Below are positions 8,369 to 16,622 of a stretch of DNA of 64,000 nucleotides, piece after piece. Both the position numbers and the translations under genes were made by a program. A model generated the notes under the pieces. That model was given only the letters and a program-made list of their open reading frames with translations, made no database searches and was not told the DNA's origin. The stretch spans positions 62,001 through 126,000 of the forward strand of contig DATJLS010000031.1 in the NCBI GenBank assembly GCA_035509315.1, written 5' to 3'. The DNA comes from JAKAWQ01 sp035509315 (GTDB taxonomy: Bacteria; Pseudomonadota; Alphaproteobacteria; Acetobacterales; Acetobacteraceae). Numbering within the stretch: the first letter of the stretch is position 1; the number at the start of each line of letters is the position of its first letter.

Positions 8369-8884
8369 TCAGCCGGTTTTGACTTCGATCTTCTTCTCCT
8401 GCTTCTGCGCTTCCTGGGTCTTCGGCAGCGTGACCGCGAGCACGCCATTGACAAAGCTCGCGCTCACCTTCTCGCGGTCCACCGCGCGCGGCAGGGCAAA
8501 GCTCCTCTGGAAGGAGCCGTACGAACGCTCGGAAAGATAGCGATTCTCGCCCTTTTCCTCATGCTCGGCACGCTTCTCGCCCTTGATCGTGAGCATTTCG
8601 TCCGTCACGGTGACCTCGATATCCTTTTCGGCCATGCCGGGTAGCTCGGCCGTGATCTTGTAGCCGGTGTTGTTCTCGGTCACATCGACCGCCGGCACGC
8701 CATCGGCAAATGGCCAGGCCGACCGCCCGGCCGGTTCGACATTCAGCATCCGGCCCAGTGCGGGAAATCCGAAACCGGACGTGAAACGGTCGAACAGCCG
8801 GTCCATCTCAGTCCGCAATGCCAGGAACGGATCCGGCGCGCGGGCCACCGGCGCTTGCTTCTTGTCAACTGGCACTTGAGCCAT
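8369..8884 (-). CDS. Hsp20 / alpha-crystallin family small heat shock protein
   Basis: A 171-residue ATP-independent holdase chaperone that binds unfolding proteins. The alpha-crystallin domain runs from VPAVDVTENNTGYKITAELP to SFVNGVLAVTLPK, with the conserved GVLAVTLPK motif near the end and a lysine-rich tail. The start at 8884 is supported by GGAGG 7 bases upstream; an upstream ATG at 8917 lacks one. It follows the BON-domain gene on the same strand with a 123-base gap, so it may have its own promoter. Together with the BON, Dps and PEBP genes it forms a loose group of stress-linked functions. Confidence 0.93.
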   Translation of the reverse strand: MAQVPVDKKQAPVARAPDPFLALRTEMDRLFDRFTSGFGFPALGRMLNVEPAGRSAWPFADGVPAVDVTENNTGYKITAELPGMAEKDIEVTVTDEMLTIKGEKRAEHEEKGENRYLSERSYGSFQRSFALPRAVDREKVSASFVNGVLAVTLPKTQEAQKQEKKIEVKTG

Positions 8885-9007
8885 ATGCGTCCTCCATTGC
8901 TTGCGAGCATTGTCCACGGGACGAGGGCGGGGCGATTTCAGGCGGCTTGCTCCGCCATCGGGAAGATAGGTTGCCCAAAGATCGCTGCGAGCCCTCCACG
9001 CCGCTCC

Positions 9008-9667
9008 TCACGTCTCTGCCACGACCAGCTCGTCGAAGACCTCGGTCACGCCCGGCGCCGCCCACGCCGCTCGGACGATTTCTTCCCGCTCCTTCCAGTC
9101 GCCGACGCGGCCGGTAAGCGTCACCTTGCCGCCGGCGACCGCGACGCCGACATTGCATGCCTCGACCTCGGCGCTGCGTTCGAGGGCCGCGCGGATCTTC
9201 GCGCGCACATCCTCCGCCTGAACCTGGGGCGCGACGGTGATGTTGTTGATCACTGCGCGGACGCCGCTGAGTTTATGAATATCGTGCTCGGCGGCGCCGC
9301 GCTGGAACTGCCAGGCCACCTCGCCGGTCAGGGTAACGATCCCGCGCTCAACGCGAACGCCAATCCGCTCGGCGGGCACCGAAACGTCCCAGTTCAGAAT
9401 GCGCAGCGCCCGCTCCGCAATCTCGTCATCGGCGAGCTTACGGTCGTCAGGCAGCCGGACTTCGAGCTCCATTGCCACCGCCTTGACGCCGCGAACCCGG
9501 CGGGCGGCGCGCTCGGCCGCGAACTTCTCGGTATAGCTGCTGACATGGCCGGCCAGCGTCACCACGCCGTTGTGGGCAGCCACCCCGATATGCGCAGCTT
9601 CGACGCTCGGCTCGAACTCGAGTTCATCGAGCACGCGTTGCTGCAAGAGCAGATCGTCATTCACCAT
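9008..9667 (-). CDS. Protein with three BON domains
   Basis: A 219-residue protein made of three BON repeats, each with the hallmark Val-Gly-Val-x-V-x-x-G-x-V-T-L-x-G pattern: IGVAAHNGVVTLAGHV, IGVRVERGIVTLTGEV and VGVAVAGGKVTLTGRV. BON domains are thought to bind phospholipid or to help envelope integrity under osmotic stress. No signal peptide is visible, so this one may be cytoplasmic or membrane-associated from inside. The start at 9667 has GGAGGGA upstream; an ATG at 9745 would add an unstructured N-terminus. A strong hairpin at 9776-9810 separates it from dps. Confidence 0.9.
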   Translation of the reverse strand: MVNDDLLLQQRVLDELEFEPSVEAAHIGVAAHNGVVTLAGHVSSYTEKFAAERAARRVRGVKAVAMELEVRLPDDRKLADDEIAERALRILNWDVSVPAERIGVRVERGIVTLTGEVAWQFQRGAAEHDIHKLSGVRAVINNITVAPQVQAEDVRAKIRAALERSAEVEACNVGVAVAGGKVTLTGRVGDWKEREEIVRAAWAAPGVTEVFDELVVAET

Positions 9668-9775
9668 CCCATCTCCCTCCGAAGCTGCCGGCCCATCACG
9701 GGCCATTCTTCGCGTGGGCGAAGGAGGCGCCTTGATCTCTGTCAATCCGCAGGCGCGGAGAATTTCCGGACGAAC

Positions 9776-9816
9776 CGGAGCGTGACGGGGATCGGGCTGT
9801 CACGCTCCGGTCTTTA
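9776..9816 (+). terminator. Strong hairpin terminator between dps and BON genes
   Basis: Perfect 12-bp stem CCGGAGCGTGAC / GTCACGCTCCGG with a 12-base loop, followed on the plus strand by TCTTTATTT. Both flanking genes are on the minus strand, so it could end dps transcripts (no U-tract that way) or block plus-strand read-through. Confidence 0.7.
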
Positions 9817-9861
9817 TTTCGCAATCAACCTCTTGAACCTGGCGGATGGGTCCGCACCGGA

Positions 9862-9888
9862 ATCCCCGCCGGGATCTCGGCGGGGATC
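9862..9888 (-). terminator. GC-rich hairpin downstream of dps
   Basis: Inverted repeat ATCCCCGCCG / CGGCGGGGAT with a 7-base loop, 65 bases after the dps stop. No U-tract follows on the minus strand, so termination strength is uncertain. Confidence 0.45.
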
Positions 9889-9952
9889 CTCGCTCAGCCG
9901 CAAGCCCTGACGATCCCCCCGGCAGCGGATGGAGGGCCGGGAAGGCGAGGGA

Positions 9953-10480
9953 TCAGGTGGCCTCGCCGCGGCGCCCTGATTCGAAAAGAAACCAGACGCG
10001 CCGTTCGGCCTCGTCAATCCAGGTCTCGATCAGGCTCGCGGTTGCCACATCCCCGTGTTCGTCGCACACCCCGTGCGTTGCGCGCAGATGCTGGATAAGC
10101 TGCTGATTGTCTTCCCTGAGTTCGGCCAGCATATCCTGCGGGGTCACGTACTCGGCGTCATTGTCGGCAACCCGCTGCAGCCGGGCGATATGGCCGATCG
10201 AGCGCAATGTCATGCCGCCGATCTTGCGCACCCGTTCCGCAATATCGTCCGTGGTGGCAAAGATCTGGCTGCCCTGCTCGTCGAGCAGGAGATGATAGTC
10301 CCGGAAATGCGGCCCGGACACGTGCCAGTGGAAATTCTTCGTCTTCACATAAAGTGCAAACATATCCGCAAGCAGCGCGTTCAGCGCCGCGCTGATATCC
10401 TTGGTCGCGTTCGCACCGAGCCCGGTCGGGGTGGCAAGTGGCGCCGTTTGCCTTGCCTTGACGTCCTTGGCACTGGTCAT
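9953..10480 (-). CDS. dps: Dps-family DNA-binding ferritin-like protein
   Basis: A 175-residue protein of the Dps/ferritin-like family that oxidises and stores iron and protects DNA under starvation or peroxide. The ferroxidase ligands are visible in NFHWHVSGPHFRDYHLLLDE (His, His, Asp, Glu pattern), and the helix AERVRKIGGMTLRSIGHIARL is the second conserved block. The N-terminus is basic (KDVKARQ), as is common where DNA binding is through the tail. The start has a good GGAGAG upstream. Two hairpins lie downstream. It neighbours other stress genes but is probably a single transcription unit. Confidence 0.93.
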   Translation of the reverse strand: MTSAKDVKARQTAPLATPTGLGANATKDISAALNALLADMFALYVKTKNFHWHVSGPHFRDYHLLLDEQGSQIFATTDDIAERVRKIGGMTLRSIGHIARLQRVADNDAEYVTPQDMLAELREDNQQLIQHLRATHGVCDEHGDVATASLIETWIDEAERRVWFLFESGRRGEAT

Positions 10481-10565
10481 CTCACTCTCCTTACCAATTC
10501 CGATGCGCGGGCGCCGATCCGGGATGGGCGCACACGCCTGCCGGCCCGGCTTCTTCCTGCTTCTG

Positions 10566-11120
10566 TCACTGCGGGCGGCCGTAGCGCCCGGTTATCTCCG
10601 CAGTCGCAAGCGTATTGAAGCGCAGCACGGAACCCACTCTCGCGTCCGGCGCGCCCGCGTCAAGCGGCAGCCTTGCGACTTTTACGGAATAGACCGTTAT
10701 CTCGTAACGATGCGGCAGTGCACCCGCCGGCGGGCATGGGCCGCAATACCCGGCCGGCCCGAAATCGCTCCGCCCTTCCTTCGCCCCCGGGGGCAGCAGG
10801 GCCGCACCTTCACCCCCGACGCCGGCGGGGAGGCTGTGCACGCTGGGCGGGATATCGAAAAGGGCCCAATGCCACCAGCCCCTCCCGCCCGGCGCATCGG
10901 GGTCGAACATGGTGACCGCAAAGCTCTTCGTGCCGGCCGGCGCCCCCGACCAGGCGAGCGCGGGCGAGTGGTTCGCCCCTGTGCAGCCATCCTGATCGAA
11001 GACCTGGGCCGACGGAACTGTTCCACCGTCGGAGAAGGCGGGGCTGGTCACGGTAAACCCGCCGGCGAATGCCGGCACGGCAAGGATCAAGGGCGCCAGC
11101 CCCACAAACCGAGCCCGCAT
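10566..11120 (-). CDS. Exported PEBP / YbhB-YbcL family protein
   Basis: A 184-residue protein of the phosphatidylethanolamine-binding (Raf kinase inhibitor-like) family. A signal peptide, MRARFVGLAPLILAVPAFAG, indicates export. Family motifs are TVTSPAFSDGG at the mature N-terminus, MFDPDAPGGRGWWHWALFDIP (the conserved DPDAP and HW ligand site) and YGPCPP-like GYCGPCPP followed by HRYEITVYSV. Bacterial members bind small anionic ligands but have no settled physiological role. The start at 11120 is chosen for its signal peptide and the AAGGGG upstream; the frame continues further 5' without support. Confidence 0.88.
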   Translation of the reverse strand: MRARFVGLAPLILAVPAFAGGFTVTSPAFSDGGTVPSAQVFDQDGCTGANHSPALAWSGAPAGTKSFAVTMFDPDAPGGRGWWHWALFDIPPSVHSLPAGVGGEGAALLPPGAKEGRSDFGPAGYCGPCPPAGALPHRYEITVYSVKVARLPLDAGAPDARVGSVLRFNTLATAEITGRYGRPQ

Positions 11121-11239
11121 CGTCCCCTTACGTCCCTTTGGTTTTCCGCGGCCCGATAAGAGCACGGGACAGGCTGGGCGAACAAGGAACGGGAAACCTT
11201 GCGCGGCGTGAGCGACCGCGGGCCCGGCGTTCTGGGGTG

Positions 11240-11334
11240 CGATCTCCGGGGTGGGATCACCGAAGGCGTGAATCACGTGGGAAAGAATGGCGGGAGCGGG
11301 ATGAGCGAGAGCGAGCGAATACCTCCCGCTCTCG
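11240..11334 (+). repeat. Dispersed repeat family 1, copy C
   Basis: Matches copies A, D and E: CTCCGGGGTGGGATCACC, then GTGAATCACGTGGGAAAG, then the palindromic core GGGAGCGGGATGAGCGAG...CTCCCGCTCTCG. It lies between the PEBP gene promoter side and the following hairpin. Confidence 0.75.
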
Positions 11335-11426
11335 ACTTGGAAGCTCCTTTTCCTTCCCCTGACAGGGGGAATGGGCAGCGGAACGCCTCTCTTTTCCCGC
11401 TCGAGTTTTGTTTTCTCGATCTATTT

Positions 11427-11467
11427 CATGGCCTTGGCGGATCGCGAAGCAATCCGCCAAGGCCATG
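11427..11467. terminator. Perfect 16-bp hairpin (repeat family 2, copy 1)
   Basis: Stem CATGGCCTTGGCGGAT / ATCCGCCAAGGCCATG with a 9-base loop, 5 bases beyond the stop of the minus-strand secreted protein gene. A diverged copy of the same element lies at 20578-20632. It is well placed as a terminator although no long U-tract follows. Confidence 0.7.
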
Positions 11468-11472
11468 TTGAT

Positions 11473-12066
11473 CTAATTATCGCTCGCCAGGATCGTTCTC
11501 GGGGGCTGGGCCTGCGGGCGGGCTGGCGTGGTGGGCACGGCCCGGATCATCATCGGCGCCGCGGTGCCGGCGCCCACTCCGCAATCGCCCGAGCGGTAGG
11601 AGACCACTTTCGGGGTGCTATTGCCCGAATAGGTAATTTGCGTGCTCTCCATGCAGGCCCCGTTCCCCGTCATCGTCGAGACGCCCGTCGTCGTCGAGAC
11701 GAAGGAATAGCCCGAGGTCCCGGGCGGCAGGCTGCCGGATGTGTCCAACGGCGCTGCGGCCAGGCTCTCGACCTGGTGGAGCAGGCTCGCCGCCTGCTGG
11801 TCCATCTGGGCGGAAATCCTGTCCATCACCGCGAAAGGCGAGTTGGGCCCGAACATGGGGAGGGCCGGCATGAAGGCGTCCGCGGCCATCGGGCCGGGCG
11901 CGATCACAACCGCCGGCGGCGCGTCGCCCGTATAGCGGACCTGCGCGATCTCCCCGCTGGGAAGCTGGATGGTCATGGTATGGACGGAGGGGCTTTTCGC
12001 CATGGCCGGTGCGGAAATACCGGCGAGCGCGCAGCAGGCGGTTGCGGCGAGAAGGGCGCGTCTCAT
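11473..12066 (-). CDS. Small secreted protein of unknown function
   Basis: A 197-residue protein with a clear signal peptide (MRRALLAATACCALAGISAPAMA-K). The mature part is rich in Pro, Ala, Ser and Thr, has a short beta-like start (TMTIQLPSGEIAQVRYTGDAPP), a predicted helix around DRISAQMDQQAASLLHQVESL, and two cysteines (GNGACMESTQITYSG and YRSGDCGVG) that could form a disulfide in the periplasm. I do not recognise the family. It is a single gene bounded by a strong hairpin downstream and by the M20 gene 127 bases upstream. Confidence 0.7.
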   Translation of the reverse strand: MRRALLAATACCALAGISAPAMAKSPSVHTMTIQLPSGEIAQVRYTGDAPPAVVIAPGPMAADAFMPALPMFGPNSPFAVMDRISAQMDQQAASLLHQVESLAAAPLDTSGSLPPGTSGYSFVSTTTGVSTMTGNGACMESTQITYSGNSTPKVVSYRSGDCGVGAGTAAPMMIRAVPTTPARPQAQPPRTILASDN

Positions 12067-12193
12067 GACAATCTCCGTTAGCCGTTCAAGACCTTAGGAG
12101 TGATTATAGCCGATTCCGGCGCGGCTGCATGACCTCAATCTAAAAACGCGTTCACCACTGATCTTCGATTGACGGGGGTCTTCGGGCGGCGGG

Positions 12194-13366
12194 CTATACC
12201 GCGAGCGCTGCGCGCGCCGCGGAGGCGAGATAGGTTGCGGCGGCGGGAAGGATCGCGTCGTTGAAGTCGTAATGGGAGCTGTGCAGGTCCCGCCCGCCCT
12301 CGCTCGGCCCATTGCCGATCCAGGCGAAGGCGCCCGGCTTCTCCTGCAGGAACCAGGCGAAGTCCTCGCTGGTCATGCTGGGCGGGAGATCACGCCGCAC
12401 GGTGAGCCCGGAGGCAGCGGAAGCGGAGGCGGCGCGATCGGCCTCGGTTTTCGTGTTGATGGTGGCGATGGCGATGCCCCGCGTGGCGATCTCTGCGGTC
12501 ATGCCGAAGGCAGCGGCGACGCCGTTGGCGACGCGTCGGAGCGAGGCGCAGACCAGTGCGAGCACCTCCTCGCGATAGCCGCGGAACGTGCCGTGCAGGG
12601 TGGCGGTTTCCGCGATCTGGTTGGGGGCATTGCCGCCCTCGATCATGCCGACCGTCAGGACAGCCGCGTCCAGCGGGTTCACTTCGCGCGAGACGATCGA
12701 TTGCAGCCCGAGCAGCAGGTGAGCCGCTGCCAGCATCGGGTCCTTCGCCAGATGGGGCATGGCGGCGTGGCCGGCCTTGCCGTGCAGGGTCACGGCGAAG
12801 CGCTGGCCCGCCGCCATCACCGGGCCGGCGTGCAGCATCACCGTCCCGGCCTCGAGCCCGGGCCAGTTGTGGAAGGCGAAGATGCGTTCGAAAGGAAAAC
12901 GCTCGAGAAGGCCGTCGGCAAGCATCGCGCGCGCTCCGCCCGCCCCTTCTTCCGCCGGCTGGAAGATCAGCCGGATGGTTCCGTGCCAGGCGGTGTCGTG
13001 CAAGAGCAGCCGCGCCGCGCCGAGCAGCGATGCCGTGTGCCCGTCATGCCCGCACGCATGCATCACGCCCGGCCGGGTCGAGGCATAGGCGAGATTGGTC
13101 TCCTCGGGGATCGGCAGCGCATCCATATCGGCGCGGAGCGCGACCGAGCGATCCGAGCCGGGGCGGGAGAGGGTGGCGACCACACCGTGTCCGCCCACGC
13201 CGGTGACGAAGGGAATGCCGAGCTCGGCGAGGCGCGCGGCGACGAAGGCGGCCGTCTCGCGCTCCGCTGTCGAAAGCTCGGGGTGCGCATGAAGATGGCG
13301 GCGCCAGGCGACCAGTGTGGCGGTGGTTTCGTCGTCCATCGCCAGAGGGATCCTCTCAGCTTCCAT
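12194..13366 (-). CDS. M20 family amidohydrolase (hippurate/IAA-amino acid hydrolase type)
   Basis: A metallohydrolase that removes the acyl group from N-acyl amino acids. Metal-binding motifs of the M20D group are present: HAHPELS near the N-terminus, VALRADMDALPI, MHACGHDGHTA and IFQPAEEGAGGA, with the late TSEDFAWFLQ block. Length of about 390 residues fits the family. The start is uncertain: the ATG at 13366 and the one at 13339 (MDDETT) are both possible and neither has a strong Shine-Dalgarno sequence. It is monocistronic and divergent from the alpha/beta hydrolase. The natural substrate is unknown. Confidence 0.9.
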   Translation of the reverse strand: MEAERIPLAMDDETTATLVAWRRHLHAHPELSTAERETAAFVAARLAELGIPFVTGVGGHGVVATLSRPGSDRSVALRADMDALPIPEETNLAYASTRPGVMHACGHDGHTASLLGAARLLLHDTAWHGTIRLIFQPAEEGAGGARAMLADGLLERFPFERIFAFHNWPGLEAGTVMLHAGPVMAAGQRFAVTLHGKAGHAAMPHLAKDPMLAAAHLLLGLQSIVSREVNPLDAAVLTVGMIEGGNAPNQIAETATLHGTFRGYREEVLALVCASLRRVANGVAAAFGMTAEIATRGIAIATINTKTEADRAASASAASGLTVRRDLPPSMTSEDFAWFLQEKPGAFAWIGNGPSEGGRDLHSSHYDFNDAILPAAATYLASAARAALAV

Positions 13367-13593
13367 TGTCCGGTTCCGAACGATCAGGGGCAGGCTGCGA
13401 AAATACACTCATACGGCGCCATGACGGGTTCTGCCACCGGTCTGGCCCGCTTCCAGGCAGGCAATGGGCGGCGAGCAGACAGGCTGGTCCATGAAGCGAG
13501 GGCGCGTCCCAGGAATCATTTTGCGCTGATTTCTGTGATGAAACGATTCAATCCGCCCGGCGGCCGTCAACCTCGAATTCATGCATAGTGCTT

Positions 13594-13625
13594 GCCGAAA
13601 TCCTGTGTCGCCGAAATCCTGCGCC
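13594..13625. repeat. 16-bp tandem repeat upstream of a hydrolase gene
   Basis: Two copies of GCCGAAATCCTGYGYC in the non-coding 283-base gap between divergent genes, ending 25 bases before the hydrolase ATG. The period is not a multiple of three. Confidence 0.7.
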
Positions 13626-13649
13626 AATGAGAAGGGTTGGAGGAAAATC

Positions 13650-14633
13650 ATGATTCCCGTTTCAAATGAAACGCCTTTTCCGATGGGGCGCGTGGACTTC
13701 GCTGCGCAGGGCAATGTAGCATTCTCGTCTTCCGTGGAAGAGAATCCTGTGATGTTCGACGATGCCTCATCGCGTGGCTTTCCATCCGTCGCGCATGCGG
13801 CGAAGCGGATCGAGATCGAGGGATCGAGACTGAACATTTTCGAGTTTGGAGCCGGGGATCCCGTGATTCTCGGCACGAGCTATCTGTGGGACATGCGGAT
13901 GTGGCGTCCTCAGATAGAGAGCCTTGCGAAGCGCTATAGAGTGATCGTTCCGGAGCTCTGGGGCCATGGTGGATCCGGCCGGCTTCCTGTCGCGACCACG
14001 AGCATGCAGGACCTCGCGAAGCAACATCTGACAATGCTGGATCATCTCGGCGTGAACCGCTTTGCTCTGGTCGGCCTGTCGCTGGGCGGCATGTGGGGAG
14101 CGGAATTGGCGATGATGATCCCGGAGCGGGTATCCTCCCTGGTGCTCATGGGAACTTCTCTTGCGGACGAGCCCGCCGCCACGAGGGAGCAGTATTCCGC
14201 CATCCTCGGCACCATAGAGAGGCAGGGCATGCTGCCTGACGCCCTGCGCGAGGCGATCGTGCCCCTTTACTTCTCGCCCTCCGTGGCAAGCCGGAAGCCT
14301 GGGCTGCCGGCAGAGTTCGACGTCGCGCTCCGCGGCTGGAACCGCGAGCGGCTGATCGATAGTGTCGTTCCGCTCGGCCGCATCATTTTCGACCGCCGCG
14401 ATGCCATGGACGATCTCGCGAAGCTCAAGATGCCGGTGCTGGTGATGACCGGAGCCCACGACATCCCGCGTCCCCCCGAGGAGGGACGGCGCATGGCCGA
14501 ATGCCTGGGCTGCCGCTTCGTGGAAATTCCGGAAGCCGGGCACATTTCCAGTCTGGAGGCGCCCGAATTCGTGACCGCCGCCCTGGAGGCGTTTCTTGCG
14601 GAACAAAGCCTTCCGGTGATCAGAGCGCGATAA
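13650..14633 (+). CDS. Alpha/beta hydrolase
   Basis: A 327-residue alpha/beta-hydrolase-fold protein. The nucleophile elbow is GLSLGGMWG, the acid is probably the Asp in TGAHDIPRP and the catalytic His is in EAGHISSLEAP, all in the right order. The oxyanion region is LGTSYLWDMRMWRPQIE. The first 60 residues (before RIEIEGSRLNIFEFGAG) are a non-conserved extension. The ATG at 13650 is preferred because GGAGG lies 8 bases upstream; the ATG at 13581 has no such site. The family covers esterases, haloperoxidase-like and lactone hydrolases, so the substrate is open. A perfect hairpin overlaps its stop codon. Confidence 0.85.
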   Translation: MIPVSNETPFPMGRVDFAAQGNVAFSSSVEENPVMFDDASSRGFPSVAHAAKRIEIEGSRLNIFEFGAGDPVILGTSYLWDMRMWRPQIESLAKRYRVIVPELWGHGGSGRLPVATTSMQDLAKQHLTMLDHLGVNRFALVGLSLGGMWGAELAMMIPERVSSLVLMGTSLADEPAATREQYSAILGTIERQGMLPDALREAIVPLYFSPSVASRKPGLPAEFDVALRGWNRERLIDSVVPLGRIIFDRRDAMDDLAKLKMPVLVMTGAHDIPRPPEEGRRMAECLGCRFVEIPEAGHISSLEAPEFVTAALEAFLAEQSLPVIRAR

Positions 14634-14653
14634 CCGGAAATCATCGCGCTCTG
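14621..14653. terminator. Hairpin overlapping hydrolase stop (repeat family 3)
   Basis: Perfect 11-bp stem CAGAGCGCGAT / ATCGCGCTCTG with an 11-base AACCGGAAATC loop. The stop codon TAA lies inside it. Related units with the same stem and ACCGGAA loop occur at 28289-28350. It separates this gene from the convergent ABC operon. Confidence 0.65.
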
Positions 14654-14694
14654 ACGATAATTTCCCCGCGGGGGCGGCCTGTTGGCCAACTGGG

Positions 14695-15660
14695 TCAGGC
14701 GGCCTCGTCACGCCCTTTGGCCAGGGCCAGCACGCCGATGATGATGAGCCCGGTGACGACATAGCGCACGCCCGCGCCGACGCGCATCACGTTCAGCATC
14801 GTTACCACGAGGTCGAGGAGAGTCGCGGCACCCCAAAGCCCGGCCGGGCTCGCCTGTCCGCCGGTGATGGAGGTGCCGCCCAGCACCACCACAGCGATCG
14901 ACATCAGGAGATAATCGGCGCCCATATCGAGGGCTGCGCCGCCGGAATAGGCAGCGAGCAGGATGCCGGCGATGGCGGCAAGGATCGCCGAAAGCAGATA
15001 GACGGAAGCCAGCGTGCGGCGCACGGCGAGACCCGCGAGCCGCGCGGCGCGCGCATTCTGCCCGACCGCCAGCACCGCCCGCCCGAAGACCGAACGGCCG
15101 AGGACCACCGCGACGAAAACGGTGAAGATGATGAAGAGGAGCGCGATCAGCGGCACGCCGAGCAGCCGGGCGGCGCTGAACGAGACGAGCAGCGGCGCCG
15201 GTGGGGCGTTCGTCGTGCGCGAATAGGCGATCGCCATCGATTGGAACACGAAGCCCGAGGCGAGCGTGCCGATCATCGGCGGGATGCGAAGGCCCTGGAT
15301 CAGCAGAACATTGAACACCCCCGCGGCGATCCCCACCCCGACACCCGCGGCGAGCCCCGCCAGCAGCCCATGATTGCTGCCGTTCATCAGCCCGATCGCG
15401 ATGTAACCGGCGAAGGTCATCACACCCGGGATCGAAAGATCGATATTCCCGGGGCCGGCCGCGATCGCGAACATCTGGCCGATGCCGACAATGGCGTAGA
15501 AGGTCGCGAATTGCAGCGCGACGGCGAGCGTCGCCAGCATGCCGCGGCCCTGCACGACGAGGGCGGTCACCAACCAGACGACGAGTGCGGCGCCGAACGA
15601 CCAGATCCAGGGCCGCGCATCGAGCCAGGCGCGCACGTCGCTTCTCACGCGCCGCTCCAT
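14695..15660 (-). CDS. Sugar-type ABC transporter permease (RbsC family)
   Basis: A 321-residue inner-membrane permease of the BPD_transp_2 family (ribose/xylose/autoinducer-2 type) with about eight hydrophobic segments. Typical family features are the GPGNIDLSIPGVMTFAGYIA block near residue 65, the VGQNARAARLAGLAVRR cytoplasmic loop that contacts the ATPase and the late ADYLLMSIAVVVLGGTSITGG block. The start MERRVRSD at 15660 overlaps the end of the upstream permease by 16 bases; the frame extends far upstream without coding character. It is the last gene of the minus-strand operon and pairs with the 15645-16622 permease. Confidence 0.9.
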   Translation of the reverse strand: MERRVRSDVRAWLDARPWIWSFGAALVVWLVTALVVQGRGMLATLAVALQFATFYAIVGIGQMFAIAAGPGNIDLSIPGVMTFAGYIAIGLMNGSNHGLLAGLAAGVGVGIAAGVFNVLLIQGLRIPPMIGTLASGFVFQSMAIAYSRTTNAPPAPLLVSFSAARLLGVPLIALLFIIFTVFVAVVLGRSVFGRAVLAVGQNARAARLAGLAVRRTLASVYLLSAILAAIAGILLAAYSGGAALDMGADYLLMSIAVVVLGGTSITGGQASPAGLWGAATLLDLVVTMLNVMRVGAGVRYVVTGLIIIGVLALAKGRDEAA

Positions 15661-16622
15661 CGGTTGAGCGCGCGCAGCCCCAGCACGACGATCAGGATCC
15701 CGCCCTGCACACTCAATTGCCAATCGGTCGAGATATCGAGGAAGGAGAGAAGCGAGCCGGCGAGCAGCATGATCCACGCGCCGATGACGGTGCCGGTCGG
15801 CGTCACGATGCCGCCCACGAATTCCCCGCCGCCCACGATGACGGCGGCGATGGAGACCAGCGTATATTGCGTGCCCACCGTGGCATCGCCGGCCGTGTTG
15901 AGGCCGGTGAGGGCGAGGCCGGCTGCCACGCCGCAGGCGCCCGCCACCGCATAGAGCATCATTCTTCCGGCGAGCAGCGACCAGCCGGCATGGGCGACCG
16001 AGCGCGGATTGCCGCCGATCCCGCGCAAAACCACGCCGTAGGAGGTGTGCATCAGGAGCAGTTCGCCGCAGACGGCGAGCAGGATCGAGGCCAGGACGGG
16101 CAGCGGGACAAGCGGCGGTTGCCATGAGAGGAGCGCGGGCAGCCAGGAAGGCGGCGCGCCGCCCGGGTTCGGCAGGACCAGAAGGGCAAGGCCGAGCCAG
16201 ACGAAGGAGGCACCGAGCGTGACGACGATGGAAGGCAGCCGCCGCACATGGATGAGCGCGCCCATCAACGCATAGGCGCCCACGAGGGCGGCGAGAGCAA
16301 GCCAGCCGAGGAGAGGATGCGCGGCGAGCAGGGTCGCGGCGATGCAGTTGACGAGCGACAGGAACGGCCCGATGCCGAGATCGATATCGCCGACCGTGAT
16401 GACCGCCATCTGCGCCATGGCGGCGAAGATGGCCGGCAGCGTGAAATTGAGCAGAACCGTGAGCCCGAAATAGCTCGTCGCCCGCGGCTGCATCGTGAAG
16501 ATCGCACCCAGGATCACGATGAGCGCGGCGGCAGGCAGCCCGACGCGCAGCACGCTCCCATGATGCCGCGCACGATACCGTGCGCCCTGTGGGCTCATGT
16601 CGGCCGCAGCGTCAGACGGCAA
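15645..16622 (-). CDS. Sugar-type ABC transporter permease (RbsC family)
   Basis: A 325-residue polytopic permease of the same family as its downstream neighbour. Family blocks are AQMAVITVGDIDLGIGPFLSLVNC, the cytoplasmic loop RGIGGNPRSVAHAGWSLLAGR and QYTLVSIAAVIVGGGEFVGG. It overlaps the ATPase gene upstream by 11 bases and the second permease downstream by 16 bases, so the ATPase and both permeases are probably made together. The two permeases would form a heterodimer, unlike most RbsC systems, which use a single permease gene as a homodimer. Confidence 0.9.
   Translation of the reverse strand: MPSDAAADMSPQGARYRARHHGSVLRVGLPAAALIVILGAIFTMQPRATSYFGLTVLLNFTLPAIFAAMAQMAVITVGDIDLGIGPFLSLVNCIAATLLAAHPLLGWLALAALVGAYALMGALIHVRRLPSIVVTLGASFVWLGLALLVLPNPGGAPPSWLPALLSWQPPLVPLPVLASILLAVCGELLLMHTSYGVVLRGIGGNPRSVAHAGWSLLAGRMMLYAVAGACGVAAGLALTGLNTAGDATVGTQYTLVSIAAVIVGGGEFVGGIVTPTGTVIGAWIMLLAGSLLSFLDISTDWQLSVQGGILIVVLGLRALNRWSGA

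Noticed and set aside
8885..9007. ROSE-type RNA thermometer before the Hsp20 gene
   Set aside because: A small TGCT/AGCA stem-loop lies before the Shine-Dalgarno sequence, but the pairing with AUGGAGG typical of ROSE elements is not convincing.
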